Source of the DNA: Chlorops oryzae
Taxonomy: Eukaryota; Arthropoda; Insecta; Diptera; Chloropidae
Direction of reading: 5' to 3'
Length of the DNA stretch: 64,000 nucleotides
NCBI GenBank assembly: GCA_020466095.1
Contig: CM035808.1
Span: 49,707,578-49,771,577, forward strand
Shown: in pieces, positions 21,494 to 32,079 of the stretch
Layout of the letters: every line of letters starts with the position of its first letter
How positions within the stretch are numbered: the stretch's first letter is position 1
Translations under genes and position numbers: made by a program
Notes under the pieces: model-generated
What the model was told of the DNA's origin: nothing
Seen by the model: only the letters and a program-made list of their open reading frames with translations
The model's database searches: none

Positions 21494-22775
21494 ACAGGTT
21501 GGCTGATAAGTCCCCGGTCTGACACATAGATGGCGTCGCTAGTATTAAATGCATATTATTTTTATATAGTGGCAACCTTCAAATGATTCGTGTCAAAATT
21601 TGACGTCTGTAAGTCAATTAGTTTGTGAGATAGAGCGTCTTTTGTGAAGAAACTTTTGTTATTGTGAAAAAAATGGAAAAAAAGGAATTTCGTGTTTTGA
21701 TAAAATACTGTTTTCTGAAGGGAAAAAATACAGTGGAAGCAAAAACTTGGCTTGATAATGAGTTTCCGGACTCTGCCCCAGGAAAATCAACAATAATTGA
21801 TTGGTATGCAAAATTCAAGCGTGGTGAAATGAGCACGGAGGACGGTGAACGCAGTGGACGCCCGAAAGAGGTGGTTACCGACGAAAACATCAAAAAAATT
21901 CACAAAATGATTTTGAATGACCCTAAAATGAAGTTGATCGAGATAGCAGAGGCCTTAAAGATATCAAGGTCATATCATTCATCAATATTTGGATATGAAA
22001 AAGCTCTGTGCAAAATGGGTGCCGCGCGAGCTCACATTTGACCAAAAACAACAACGTGTTGATGATTCTGAGCGGTGTTTGCAGCTGTTAACTCGCAATA
22101 CACCCGAGTTTTTGCGTCGATATGTGACAATGGATGAAACATGGCTCTATCACTACACTCCTGAGTCCAATCGACAGTCGGCTGAGTGGACAGCGATCGG
22201 TGAACCGTCTCCGAAGCGTGGAAAGACTCAAAAGTCCGCTGGCAAAGTAATGGCCTCTGTTTTTTGGGATGGGCATGGAATAATTTTTATCGATTATCTT
22301 GAGAAGGGAAAAACTATCAACAGTGACTATTATATGTCGTTATTGGAGCGTTTGAAGGTCTAAATCGCGGCAAAACGGCCCCATATGAAGAAGAAAAATG
22401 TGTTGTTCCACCAAGACAACGCACCGTGCCACAAGTCATTGAGAACGATGGCAAAAATTCATGAATTAGGCTTCGAATTGCTTCCCCACCCACCGTATTC
22501 TCCAGATCTGGCCCCCAGCGACTTTTTCTTGTTCTCAGACCTCAAAAGGATGCTCGCAGGGAAAAAATTTGGCTGCAATGAAGAGGTGATCGCCGAAACT
22601 GAGGCCTATTTTGAGGCAAAACCGAAGGAGTACTACCAAAATGGTATCAAAAAATTGGAAGGTCGTTATAATCGTTGTATCGCTCTTGAAGGGAACTATG
22701 TTGAATAATAAAAACGAATTTTGAGAAAAAAATGTGTTTTTCTTTGTTAGACCGGGGACTTATCAGCCAACCTGT
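21494..22775 (+). mobile_element. irritans-type mariner transposon
   Basis: 1,282 bp with perfect 27-bp TIRs beginning ACAGGTTGGCTGATAAGTCC (21494-21520 and inverted at 22749-22775), flanked by TA duplications at 21492-21493 and 22776-22777. Length and TIR type match irritans-group mariners. It sits directly against the left end of the transposon at 22778. Confidence 0.97.
21673..22708 (+). pseudogene. mariner transposase, inactivated
   Basis: The transposase would cut and paste the element at TA sites. The first frame (21673-22041) holds the helix-turn-helix region from MEKKEFRVLIKYCFLKGKN onward. A small non-triplet deletion after KISR (about 21970) shifts the frame, and the protein resumes as MDMKKLCAKWVPRELTFDQ from 21989. 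VTMDETW gives the first catalytic Asp. A TAA at 22361-22363 then interrupts, after which the frame continues with VLFHQDNAPCHKS (second Asp) and YSPDLAPSDFF (third Asp), ending GNYVE at 22708. All DD34D residues survive, but the frameshift and stop make it non-functional as written. Its perfect TIRs could still be mobilised in trans. Confidence 0.93.
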
Positions 22776-22777
22776 TA

Positions 22778-25700
22778 TATGGTCAAAAACGCGAAAAAGT
22801 CCAGCGTGGCAAGAATATTTTTTTTTTAAATGTTGCCATTTTTTTAATGTTTCTTTAAAAAATTGACTTTTAGCAGTCTGGCAACAAAAAAAAATTAGAA
22901 GAAGTTGTAAAAGATTTTGACATTTGAGCACGTTTTGCAAGCAATAGCAGACAGCATCGAAATGGAAGGAAAAGAAGGCTGCGGCAAAAAGGTAAATAAA
23001 ACTATAATTTGAGTATTATTTTTGATTTGATTGCACTTTTCATGAAAAAGATTCGTTACTTTAACTAACCTAAGGAATAAATTCCAATGCAGTATTATGA
23101 GTAAGCTAGAAAAGGCTTTTGAATAGTGCCGCAGATTTCATGTAACATGGCAGACCGAAAACCATAATTTTTATTTTATCGACACGTCGTTAAAAAAAAA
23201 ATTGTGATATCTGTTTCTTAAACGCTTTTGTGGTCTTTATATTGTTTTGTTTTTCGTTTTTTGCAAAAATAGTTACAGGTGCTAAATTATGAGCAATTTA
23301 AAGTGTGTAACGTGGCAGTCTTTCTTCCGAATGTGAAAAATTTTCTTTCAATATATGTAGTTTTTTAAAATATTTACAGGCTCGTTTAACAAAAACAGAA
23401 AAAAATGAAAATTATATCAACAAACTTAAAGATAATGGAAAGTTTGATGAATATAAAAAGAGAAGAGCAGCGGCTTCGCGGGCATACCGATTAAATAAAA
23501 AGAATGAGGAGTGTAAACTAAGTCAAGCAAAGTTAAATACAATGGCTGAGAATCGTCGCGCAATAATAAGGGAGCGTGTTCGGAAACATAGAGAAGCGGT
23601 AAAAGCAGGGAAGGAGAATGAACCTATGGTATCCCTTGACAGGATGGAAGGGGCTATAGGGCAAAGCAAACGTTGGGAAAAGCTGTCAAAAAAGTTGAAA
23701 AAGCTCTGCTTTCCTGTCCAAGGAAAAAAAAAAGGCAGTTCCGGCTGTAATAGTTTCGAGCTTAGACAAAAGCAGTGAAATTAGTTTAGCTAATGCTCCA
23801 ACTGAAACGCCGAATAAGAAAGCAGCAACTGCTGATCCATTAAATTTGGACATAAAAGGCTTCTTCGAGAGAGATGACATTTCTCAGGTTTCACCTAAAG
23901 CCCGAGACGTAAAATCTTTCATTGCGGATGGGAAAGAAGTTCGTATACCTTCAAGATATATGATCTTAAGTTTGAGGGAAGCTCACGCATTATTTGTAGA
24001 AGAAAGATGTACTGCAGAAAAAGGTAAGGTAATGAGTAAAAAATTGACCGATATATATGCATGGTTCTTCATTCAGAATATAAAAAATTTTCACTTTTAT
24101 CGTTATATTTTGTTTTTACTTTTGCTTTTATAGGGTTTTATGGCTTAACAAAATTTAGTAGTCAACGTCCGCAATGGGTGAAATTAATAAATGACTTACC
24201 ACATAACCTTTGCTTATGCTTCTACCATTCGAATTACATCGAAGCCGTTGCCGCTTTGCATTCAGTTGTTCCCTCGATTCCAAGCTACGAACAGGGATTT
24301 GTCAACAAATTCTTATGTGAAGGCTCAACAATCGATTGCTGGTTTGGAAAATGTGAAAATTGTGTTGGCGTCAATGAAGAAAAATTGAAGGCCCTAGTGG
24401 AAGGAGCAATCCTAAGCAAGCACATAACATGGAATGTTTGGAAAAAATGCCTCGTATCTAAAAGAACAGAAAAAAAAGAAGCAAACGGATCGATTCAAGA
24501 TCTTATCGGACATATTGCAAGCCTTTCACCACACTTTCTGAAACACTGCTTTGTTAAGCGGGAACAATCACGGATGTTCAATCTTGAAGACCAGCCACGA
24601 GCCCTTAGTTTGCAATATAAGGAAGAAGCGTTGCTCCAAATTGATTTTGCCGAAAATTTTGTTTCCGAAGGCCAAGATGAAGTTCAGAGCGCGCACTGGA
24701 ATCAGCGGCAACTTAGCCTATTCACATCGGCTTTAATATACAACGGTACTGTTTCTTCCAAAGTTTTTGTTACAGACAATTTGCAACACACAAAAGATAC
24801 GATCATTCCTTTCGTTTACGAGCTGGCATCGAAAATGCCGAAATCAGTAAAAATTTTAAAAATTTGGAGTGACGGACCATCATCCCAATTTAAAAATAAA
24901 TATATCGCGGCTATAATACCACATCTAGAATAAGAATTAGGAGTGAAGATATTTTGGAACTTCTTCGCAACTTCGCACGGTAAGGGCTGCGTAGATGGAA
25001 TCGGTGCCACGGTAAAGACTGTTGTGCGAAAGCACATTAAAGCACGGCATGTTATTGTTAACAGCGCACTTGAGTTTGTAAGCACATTTAAGCGTACGAA
25101 ATCCAAAATTCAAGTTCAGAAATTTACAAGCGAAGACCTCTGTAAAATAAATGAGCACTTAGGTACTACTCAAATATTTACTAATGCTCAACAAGTTCCG
25201 AATATAACATCAGCCCATCAAATTCAAAACATTTTTGGCAAGGCCGTTGCATATATAATATAATCTCGAAGCAAGGGTACCAAAATGCCTAAGCTTTCAT
25301 TTTTACATATATTCAAAATGTTTTTTAAGTCCAGAATAAGACTGTTTTTTTATTGTTTATTGTTTATTTTTTAGTGTTACATAGTAAATAAAAACCAAAA
25401 TTAAATATTGAGTATTTATGTTGGAGAGTCACACCCACTTTAAAGAAAGTGTAAGAAATGTGCTTTATAATCCAGGCTGGTGTAACTATACACTGTACTT
25501 GTTTTTCGATTCTGTTTAATTGATAAATTCGAACGATGTAACGTGGCAGTCCAACAATGTAACGTGGCAGTCCGTACATTTTCGCGTTAAACTTTTGATT
25601 TCTGCAACTATATTTAAAAATTTAAACACAAAAATACTTATTGAACCCTTGGCTATCACTTATCCAGAAATTTTATGTATTCGTCAATTGAAAGAGCAGA

Positions 25701-25945
25701 AGTTTGGGAAAATGTAACTGCACCTCAAATAGCACTTCCAAAATTATGTAACGTGGCAGTCCACTTTAAACGCTTATAACTTTTTTCCCGTTTACATTAT
25801 GAAAACAGTTCTTTTACACAAAACTTGTAGTTTTAGGAGATTGGTTATATGCATAAAAAAAATAAGAACTAAAGTTAATTTTAAGTGAGATAAATCAAAA
25901 AAACTGCGTACGAATGTAACGTGGCAGTCCGCGTTTTTGACCATA
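22778..25945 (+). mobile_element. Intron-bearing DNA transposon of unassigned superfamily (element T1)
   Basis: 16-bp TIRs TATGGTCAAAAACGCG sit at 22778-22793 and inverted at 25930-25945. The motif TGTAACGTGGCAGTC occurs at 23306, 25537, 25558, 25747 and 25915, with a degenerate copy at 23141; the last copy abuts the right TIR. It encodes a DDE-like protein split by two introns (next entry). The target duplication may be TA but cannot be separated from the TIR end. The left side is masked by the mariner insertion. Confidence 0.7.
22962..25263 (+). pseudogene. Three-exon DDE-like transposase-family gene, decayed
   Basis: Exons at 22962-22991 (MEGKEGCGKK), 23380-24023 and 24134-25263 are joined in phase by introns with GT..AG ends (gtaaat/tttacag; gtaagg/tttatag). 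The N-terminus is Lys/Arg-rich (YKKRRAAASRAYRLNKK; RERVRKHREAVKAG), probably DNA binding. Next come FFERDDISQVSPKARD, a Cys/His cluster HNLCLCFYHSNY with CWFGKCENC (likely zinc binding), LLQIDFAENF (candidate catalytic Asp), IWSDGPSSQFKNK, and NFFATSHGKGCVDGIGATVK. I recognise this block order from multi-copy arthropod and cnidarian proteins but cannot name the superfamily. Frame changes between about 23655 and 23740 and an in-frame TAA at 24931-24933 disable it. Confidence 0.7.
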
Positions 25946-27281
25946 TTCGAAAATCACTTCGCTTATTGAACTGTGAGTGCTTTCCACGAGACTTTGGACT
26001 CTTTGCGATTGCGGTACAGCGGCTTCGTTTTCTAAGATCAAATGATTGGCTCCCTAAATATGAATATCGTCGTCAGATTTATAAACGTTTCTGCATTTCA
26101 ATTGAAACATACCTAAGCTTTTTGCTATTAACAAAGCTTGTATTCAAACACACTTCGCTGTCCAAACAATTGCTTCGGGATCAATGAGTGCAGCAGAGCA
26201 TCTTTTCCATGTTCTGCAATTGAACAAAATGCGAAAAAAATAATATCATGAGCATTTCCTTGGTGCAAGTTTACCTTTAAAAATAGATGGAAAAGCTTGC
26301 CCGTCACACTCTTGCAAAATTTCGTCCAAGACGCAATCCAATTCGGGAGCCTAAGATTCCGCTAAGAATTCGAAACTCATTTCAGCATTCACTTAATTCC
26401 ACGAACAAAATGACATTTTCACAGCATGTTCGATTAATTTTATCGTTCAGTGCAATTTATTTTGTTAACCGATAATTGCACTTATGCGGACTTTGGTTAA
26501 ATAAAATTCGTTTCAGTTAAGTGTATTTTGGGTTGAAGTTTCTAATTATATATACATATATATAGTGCAACACTGATTACATATTATTTTCATGGTTCGG
26601 AACCATTTGCGTTGGGTTGAAAAGTTTCGTGCATACCCAAAGGGTGATTTTGCGTTCGATTTTTAGATTTTCTTCCGATTTTTGGTAAAAATTGTTCAAC
26701 TTTGCAGCGGAGAAACGGTATCAAGTAGTGCTTGGGTGTAATTCGTGTATATGAAGAACTTGTTAAGCTATAATCTTTCTATATTTACATCAAAAAATTT
26801 TGATAAAATGTTTCTTGCCTTGGGAGCTATAGCCGATACAAAATAAAATATGATTAAAAACACGTCAAATTTTAAGAATTTTGCAGTTTCCACCTACTAG
26901 ATAGAGTTTTTTCGGGTCGGTTTGTACTAAAACTATTTCAAATGACTTCAGAGATATAAATTGCAATAGATAGGAAATTAAAATATTGAACGGATTACAA
27001 GATATAGCCATAAGTAAGTGAGTAATTTAAATTTTAAAGTCTATTTTAAAAAAAGTAGAGGTGACTTGACAAAACTGAGTATGAGGCGTTGTTATACTCA
27101 CCGAGCACTTTCAAAAACAGTCGTCAAATTTTTTTTTACAAAACATGACCTCTAAAATGTCGCACAGTGTAATTAAAGCTCCCATATGAAACACATGCAA
27201 AAATAACTAAAAGTTACTTCGAAGTAAAATAGCTTTTGTGATTTATACTCAGATGGAAAATAACACTGCTCAACACTTACT
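25946..27281. other. 1.3 kb without a recognised gene
   Basis: Some open frames, but none with recognisable domains. A short (TA)n-like run lies near 26550-26565. Possibly host DNA or unrecognised repeats. Confidence 0.35.
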
Positions 27282-27361
27282 TTGCCAGGATATGTCCCTT
27301 TTCGTAGTTTACCAGTACACCAAATATCAATGGAATGTGTTGAGTGGTTCGCAAGTTACAA

Positions 27362-27999
27362 CACTGAGAAAAAAATCAACCAGAAAACTGGTTAAATCAA
27401 AAGGAAAAACATACAAAACGGCTTCAACAAGGAATATTTTTAATTTAACAATTTTTCTTGTTGAAAAAAATAAAGATTTTCCTTTTGAATCAACCATATT
27501 TCAGGTCGAATTGAAATGATAATTTTCAAAAATGGATTTAAATGTAAATTGTTGAACTAACCACGGACATAATTGAAATAACAAGATAATTTTTAAAATA
27601 AGAAAAAAATTTTTTAAATATCTATACAAGAAGAAATGTCATAACAAATTCATTCAAAGTTCAAAGCAAATGCCCACAGAGCCCTCTGCTGAACATAACC
27701 CCAAAAAATAGCCATCGGATGAACTTCATCCGACTTGGTCACTCCGTTGTCGTGACTGCTTTCGCAATGCTTAAAAAGTTCTAAGATGAATACATATCTT
27801 ATATGTCCTATTCTATAAAACAAATGAGAATTATACCGAACGAAAAGAAATGTAATTAAACATATTTCCTTTCAATTCAACCAAAAATGTTGTTGACTCA
27901 ACCATTTTTCTTTTGAAATTTTTGTTCTGCTCGAAAATCAAAAGGACTGTGAATAACAATGCGCCCTTTTAAAAAAATCATGGTAACGTTCGCTCAGTG
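27362..27999. mobile_element. MITE-like insertion with CACTGAG ends
   Basis: 638 bp starting CACTGAGAAAAAAATC and ending CGCTCAGTG, so the TIRs are short (7 bp perfect). The uninterrupted family-A text 'cgcaagttacaagcatttta' shows that an 'AA' is present on both sides, possibly a 2-bp duplication. No transposase is recognised. Confidence 0.65.
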
Positions 28000-28300
28000 A
28001 AGCATTTTACTGAAAACACATTATATTCATTTGTGGGCGTGGCAGTGGGCGGATGTCTCCCATTTTTACTTAGGATCATACTCGGATCCCGATATACCTG
28101 TGTGACAAATTTCGACTTGATTGGTCCAGCCGTTTCGGAGGAGATCCGACCACGGACGGACGGACAGACGGACAGACAGACGGACATGTCTAAATCGATT
28201 CAGTTTTTGATCCTGATCATTTCTATATATATTTTTCTATATCTCCGGAGCTTAATTCTCCCTGTTACAAGATTTGCACAAAACTAATATACCCCGCTTA

Positions 28301-30991
28301 AGGTGAGACGACACTACGTGTGCAATAGGGCTGTTCTTAATTCCCGAAATGGAATTTCAATCGGTCTCAGGGTCCAGAAGTGTTCCATTGGACATGGAGG
28401 AGAAACGTGAGAAATTTGGAAGCAATCGGATAACGGGAACCCGTGGCAGTTTTCAATTGAAGTTTGGGAAATTGGCAAAAATAGAGAGGAAACGGCCCTT
28501 ACCTCCCCACAAGGCGCCCCTACGGATATATAACGTATGGCCAACCCCCATTATTTTTTTACTCCGAACATTTTTTCTGAACAAATCTACCCCCTACCTC
28601 CCCTCCTTAAGGGGGCTCCCATACAAAAATAATTTTTTAAAAACTTTTCCCCCCATCTTCCTAACTAGCCCCAGAGTGCTCCTAGAGGAGTCAAATGTAT
28701 GACCGACCCCCATTAACTTTGTCCCCCTAACATTTTCTCCGAACATACTTAACCTCTATCTCCCCCCCTTAAGGGGGCTCCCATATAAAACTACCTTAAT
28801 TTGAGCAAAAATTCATACAAAATGGCCGTCACTACAGTCAAACCCCTCCTAGGGGGCTTATATATATGACCGACCCCCATTATTTTTTTACCCCAAACAT
28901 TTTCTTCAAATATACCTACCCTCTATCTCCCATCGTTAGGGGGGTCCCCATACAAAATTAGGCTTAAATTAAAGAAAAATGCCTCACGAACTTCAATCTA
29001 TAATATAGATGCCGTAGGAACAAGAAAGAGCATGTTCAGCATGCATATTCGAAAAATTTACAAAATTACCTTTTAAACGAGCCTAATATGAAGAATATTG
29101 GATTAGTTTTTGGTGTGTTTTAATAATATGATATATTTTATTACCTTTTTTTTAAACTGAATTTTGGGTTCCATCCCCTAACTGGCCCAATAATGACCCT
29201 AGTAGAAAAAAAATAAATTTTCCAGTCAAATGCCGCAAACCTCAATCCATGACGAGTTTTTTGAGACTATAACCATTAAAATCGGTTAGTAGTTTCTATT
29301 CATAAAATTAATTCAAAACAAATATTTTTTGAAACGCATTATTCACTGTTTTTACGTTCGTTTCTTGAGTCTTTGCATGCGTACAGACCGAGAGAGCCAT
29401 GCGTACAGACCGAGAGAGACATGCGAAGACCTAAGAAACGAACGTGAAAACAGTGAATAATGCGTTTCAAAAAATATTTGTTTTGAATTAATTTTATGAA
29501 TAGAAACTACTAACCGATTTTAAGGGGTATAGTCTCAAAAAACTCGTCATAGATTGAGGTTTGCGGCATTTGACTCGAAAATATATTTTTTTTCTACTAG
29601 GGTCATTATTTGGCCAGTTAGGGGATGGAACCCAAAATTCAGTTTAAAAAAAAAGGTAATAAAATATATCATATTATTAAAACACACCAAAAACTAATCC
29701 AATATTCTTCATATTAGGCTCGTTTAAAAGGTAATTTTGTAAGTTTTTCGAATATGCATGCTGAACATGCTCTTTCTTGTTCCTACGGCATCTATATTAT
29801 AGATTGAAGTTCGTGAGGCATTTTTCTTTAATTTAAGCCTAATTTTGTATGGGGACCCCCCTAACGAGGAGAGATAGAGGGTAGGTATGTTTGAAGAAAA
29901 TGTTTGGGGTAAAAAAATAATGGGGGTCGGTCATATATATCAGCCCCCTAGGAGGGGTTTGACTGTAGTGACGGCCATTTTGTATGAATTTTTGCTCAAA
30001 TTAAGGTAGTTTTATATGGGAGCCCCCTTAAGGGGGGGAGATAGAGGTTAAGTATGTTCGGAGAAAATGTAAGGGGACAAAGTTAATGGGGGTCGGTCAT
30101 ACATTTGACTCCTCTAGGAGCACTCTGGGGCTAGTTAGGAAGATGGGGGGAAAAGTTTTTAAAAAATTATTTTTGTATGGGAGCCCCCTTAAGGAGGGGA
30201 GATAGGGGGTAGGTTTGTTCAGAAAAAATGTTCGGAGTAAAAAAATAATGGGGGTTGGCCATACGTTATATATCCGTAGGGGCGCCTTGTGGGGAGTTAA
30301 GAGCCGTTTCCTCTCTTTTTTTGCCAATTTCCCAAACTTCAATTGAAAACTGCCACGGGTTCCCGTTATCCGATTGCCTCCAAATTTCTCACGTTTCTCC
30401 TCCATGTCTAATGGAACACTTCTGGACCCTGAGACCGATCAGAAACTCGCTACAAAATTTCTCCATAGAGTTAAGAGCAGCCCTAGTGTGCAATGCACGC
30501 ATATTTGCTCACTGACGTCATAAACATTGCACACGTAATGAAATCGACGAATAATTTGTTTGCTCAAAATAATTCTTACAATATTTTACAATTAAAATGT
30601 GTGCGTTGCACGCGTAATGTAATCAACCCAAATTTCAACTGCACAAAAATGTTGTAAAAATATGTACACGTGAAACTGTTTCCTCACACAGTACAATCTG
30701 CTGAAATCTCTAAAGTTTGACATTATTTTCATTGCAATCTTTCAAAAACGAAACCTAGTAACATTGCGCAATCAAAATGTGTGATTTGTCCATATATTGT
30801 GCGAGAAAATGTTATGTGTGCAATTGTTTTTCAGATGTGTCACACATTTTTTTGAGCAATTATGTGTGCATTGCACACGTAGTGTAATACCCTGAGCAAA
30901 TAAATGTGCTTCAAATTTTATTTGTTTAAGATGTGTCACACATTTTTTTGAGCAATTATATGTGAATTGCACACGTAGTGTCATCTCACCT
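28301..30991. mobile_element. 2.7-kb giant-palindrome (foldback-like) element
   Basis: The TIRs share AGGTGAGAYGACACTACGTG and continue to 26 bp with one mismatch; they lie at 28301 and inverted ending at 30991. TTA is duplicated at 28298-28300 and 30992-30994, and the flanking family-A text proves the insertion point. Arms of about 1.06 kb (28317-29378 and 29425-30495) are near-perfect inverted copies. The right side has an extra roughly 500 bp with repeated GTGTGCAAT/GCACACGTA motifs. The arms hold two to three diverged units of about 170 bp ('gaccgacccccatta'). There is no transposase. The TTA duplication would fit PIF/Harbinger-type target choice, but the superfamily is uncertain. Confidence 0.85.
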
Positions 30992-31015
30992 TTACGCTGG
31001 GTATAAAAAGTGGCA

Positions 31016-31434
31016 TGTTTTCCGGCGAAAAATAGTCGTCTAATTTTATAATATATTACAGATTTTTTGAAACGGTCGAGCGATAATGGGGCTACGACAA
31101 CAAAAAATATTGACAAAAAATCGCAAAACATTTCCTATTTTAAAAACGCGAGCTAACTTTCAAATTTTAACCATATATTTAGATTCAGCGAAACAAATAC
31201 TGCAAAAAAAAAAATTGGTTTCTAGTCAAAGGTACGCAAAAAGTTCGATTTTGTTGTGTAGTGTAATCAGGAGGTATGTATAATGCTCCTAGATTTTTTT
31301 TCTTAAAAACAGGAAAAACATGCGAAAATTGTTTAGAAAACAGGATTTTTTTCGAAAACAGGATTTTCGCAGGATTTTATTGCATTAATAAAACACAGGT
31401 ATTCTTGTCAAAAAATAAGTTAAAAATACATGGT
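31016..31434. other. No gene recognised
   Basis: AT-rich. It contains a possible AATAAA signal on the minus strand (31376-31381) linked to the putative exon at 31435-31503. Confidence 0.3.
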
Positions 31435-31503
31435 TTATTCATTGGTTGTTATTGGTTTGCCTTCATCATCAATAATTTCTTCGCCTGGATTTATTTCAAT
31501 CTT
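31435..31503 (-). CDS. Possible terminal coding exon of an unidentified gene
   Basis: On the minus strand, an acceptor-like cccag ends at 31504 and is followed by 23 codons: KIEINPGEEIIDDEGKPITT, then NE and a stop at 31435-31437. An AATAAA lies about 54 bp downstream (31381-31376). The acidic, low-hydrophobic peptide looks protein-like, and splice, stop and poly(A) signals are in the right order. Upstream, an open stretch (FPVGKYTFDG) near 31610-31641 might be another exon, but the splice donor is unclear. I do not recognise the protein. It could be host, a retrocopy, or chance. Confidence 0.3.
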   Translation of the reverse strand, partial: KIEINPGEEIIDDEGKPITTNE

Positions 31504-31844
31504 CTGGGTTCCATATACGGTATGAAATACGTAACCAACTTTTTTTTTTACCAAAAATCGGTACAAATACCGGAATTGCGTGTGAAAAATCGGTACATAT
31601 AAAAGAAAGAAAACAATACCATCAAATGTGTATTTTCCCAACGGGAAAAGGTAAGCAAATTAAGATAAACATTCAACATAACTACCCATTAAGTAAGAAA
31701 TGAATTTTTGTACAGCGGTGTCCTAGAAAAATCTTGCATTACAATTGTAATTGGAACTGTAAGCACAAGTAAATTTGGCTGTTGTTGGTAGAAAACATAA
31801 CAAAAATCTTCTACTCCATACAATTTCGATAACCTGGTAACAGT

Positions 31845-31925
31845 GGCGTAGGAGTGAGGTAGAAGGGGGGGCGGGGGCGGGGGTTGGGCTCAAAACCCCC
31901 CCCGAAATATTTTTAACGCAGAAAA
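31845..31925 (+). mobile_element. Isolated hAT-like terminal sequence
   Basis: CAGTGGCGTAGGAGTGAGG followed by a G-rich run and CCCCCCCGAAATATTTT resembles the left end of ZMYM/hAT-type elements seen widely in animals. No matching right end or 8-bp duplication was found before the LINE begins at about 32080. Confidence 0.5.
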
Positions 31926-32079
31926 TCATTTACAGTCATCAGTCGTTAGGTGATTAGTAGCGCTTGAATGCGCTCAACTGCGCTTGTTTGGAAATCGATT
32001 TCCAAAAACGTGAAAAAGGTCGGAGTAGAGAAAGGAGCGGAAATATATTTTACGCTTTTTATCAACAATATATATTTTA

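Larger units (their letters stand above)
27282..31015 (-). mobile_element. Family-A DINE-like element with two nested insertions
   Basis: The family-A segments are about 27282-27361, 28000-28300 and 30992-31015. Read in order they rebuild the TATACCCAGCG-end half of the element (GTCC tract about 28155-28188, core and (TA)n about 28195-28240). The hairpin-end half is missing. The insertions at 27362-27999 and 28301-30991 interrupt known family-A text precisely. Confidence 0.8.

Noticed and set aside
28349..28702. 117-codon frame repeated as a minus-strand frame at 30097-30405
   Set aside because: It is duplicated only because it lies in both arms of the palindrome; no domain or start context supports it as a gene.
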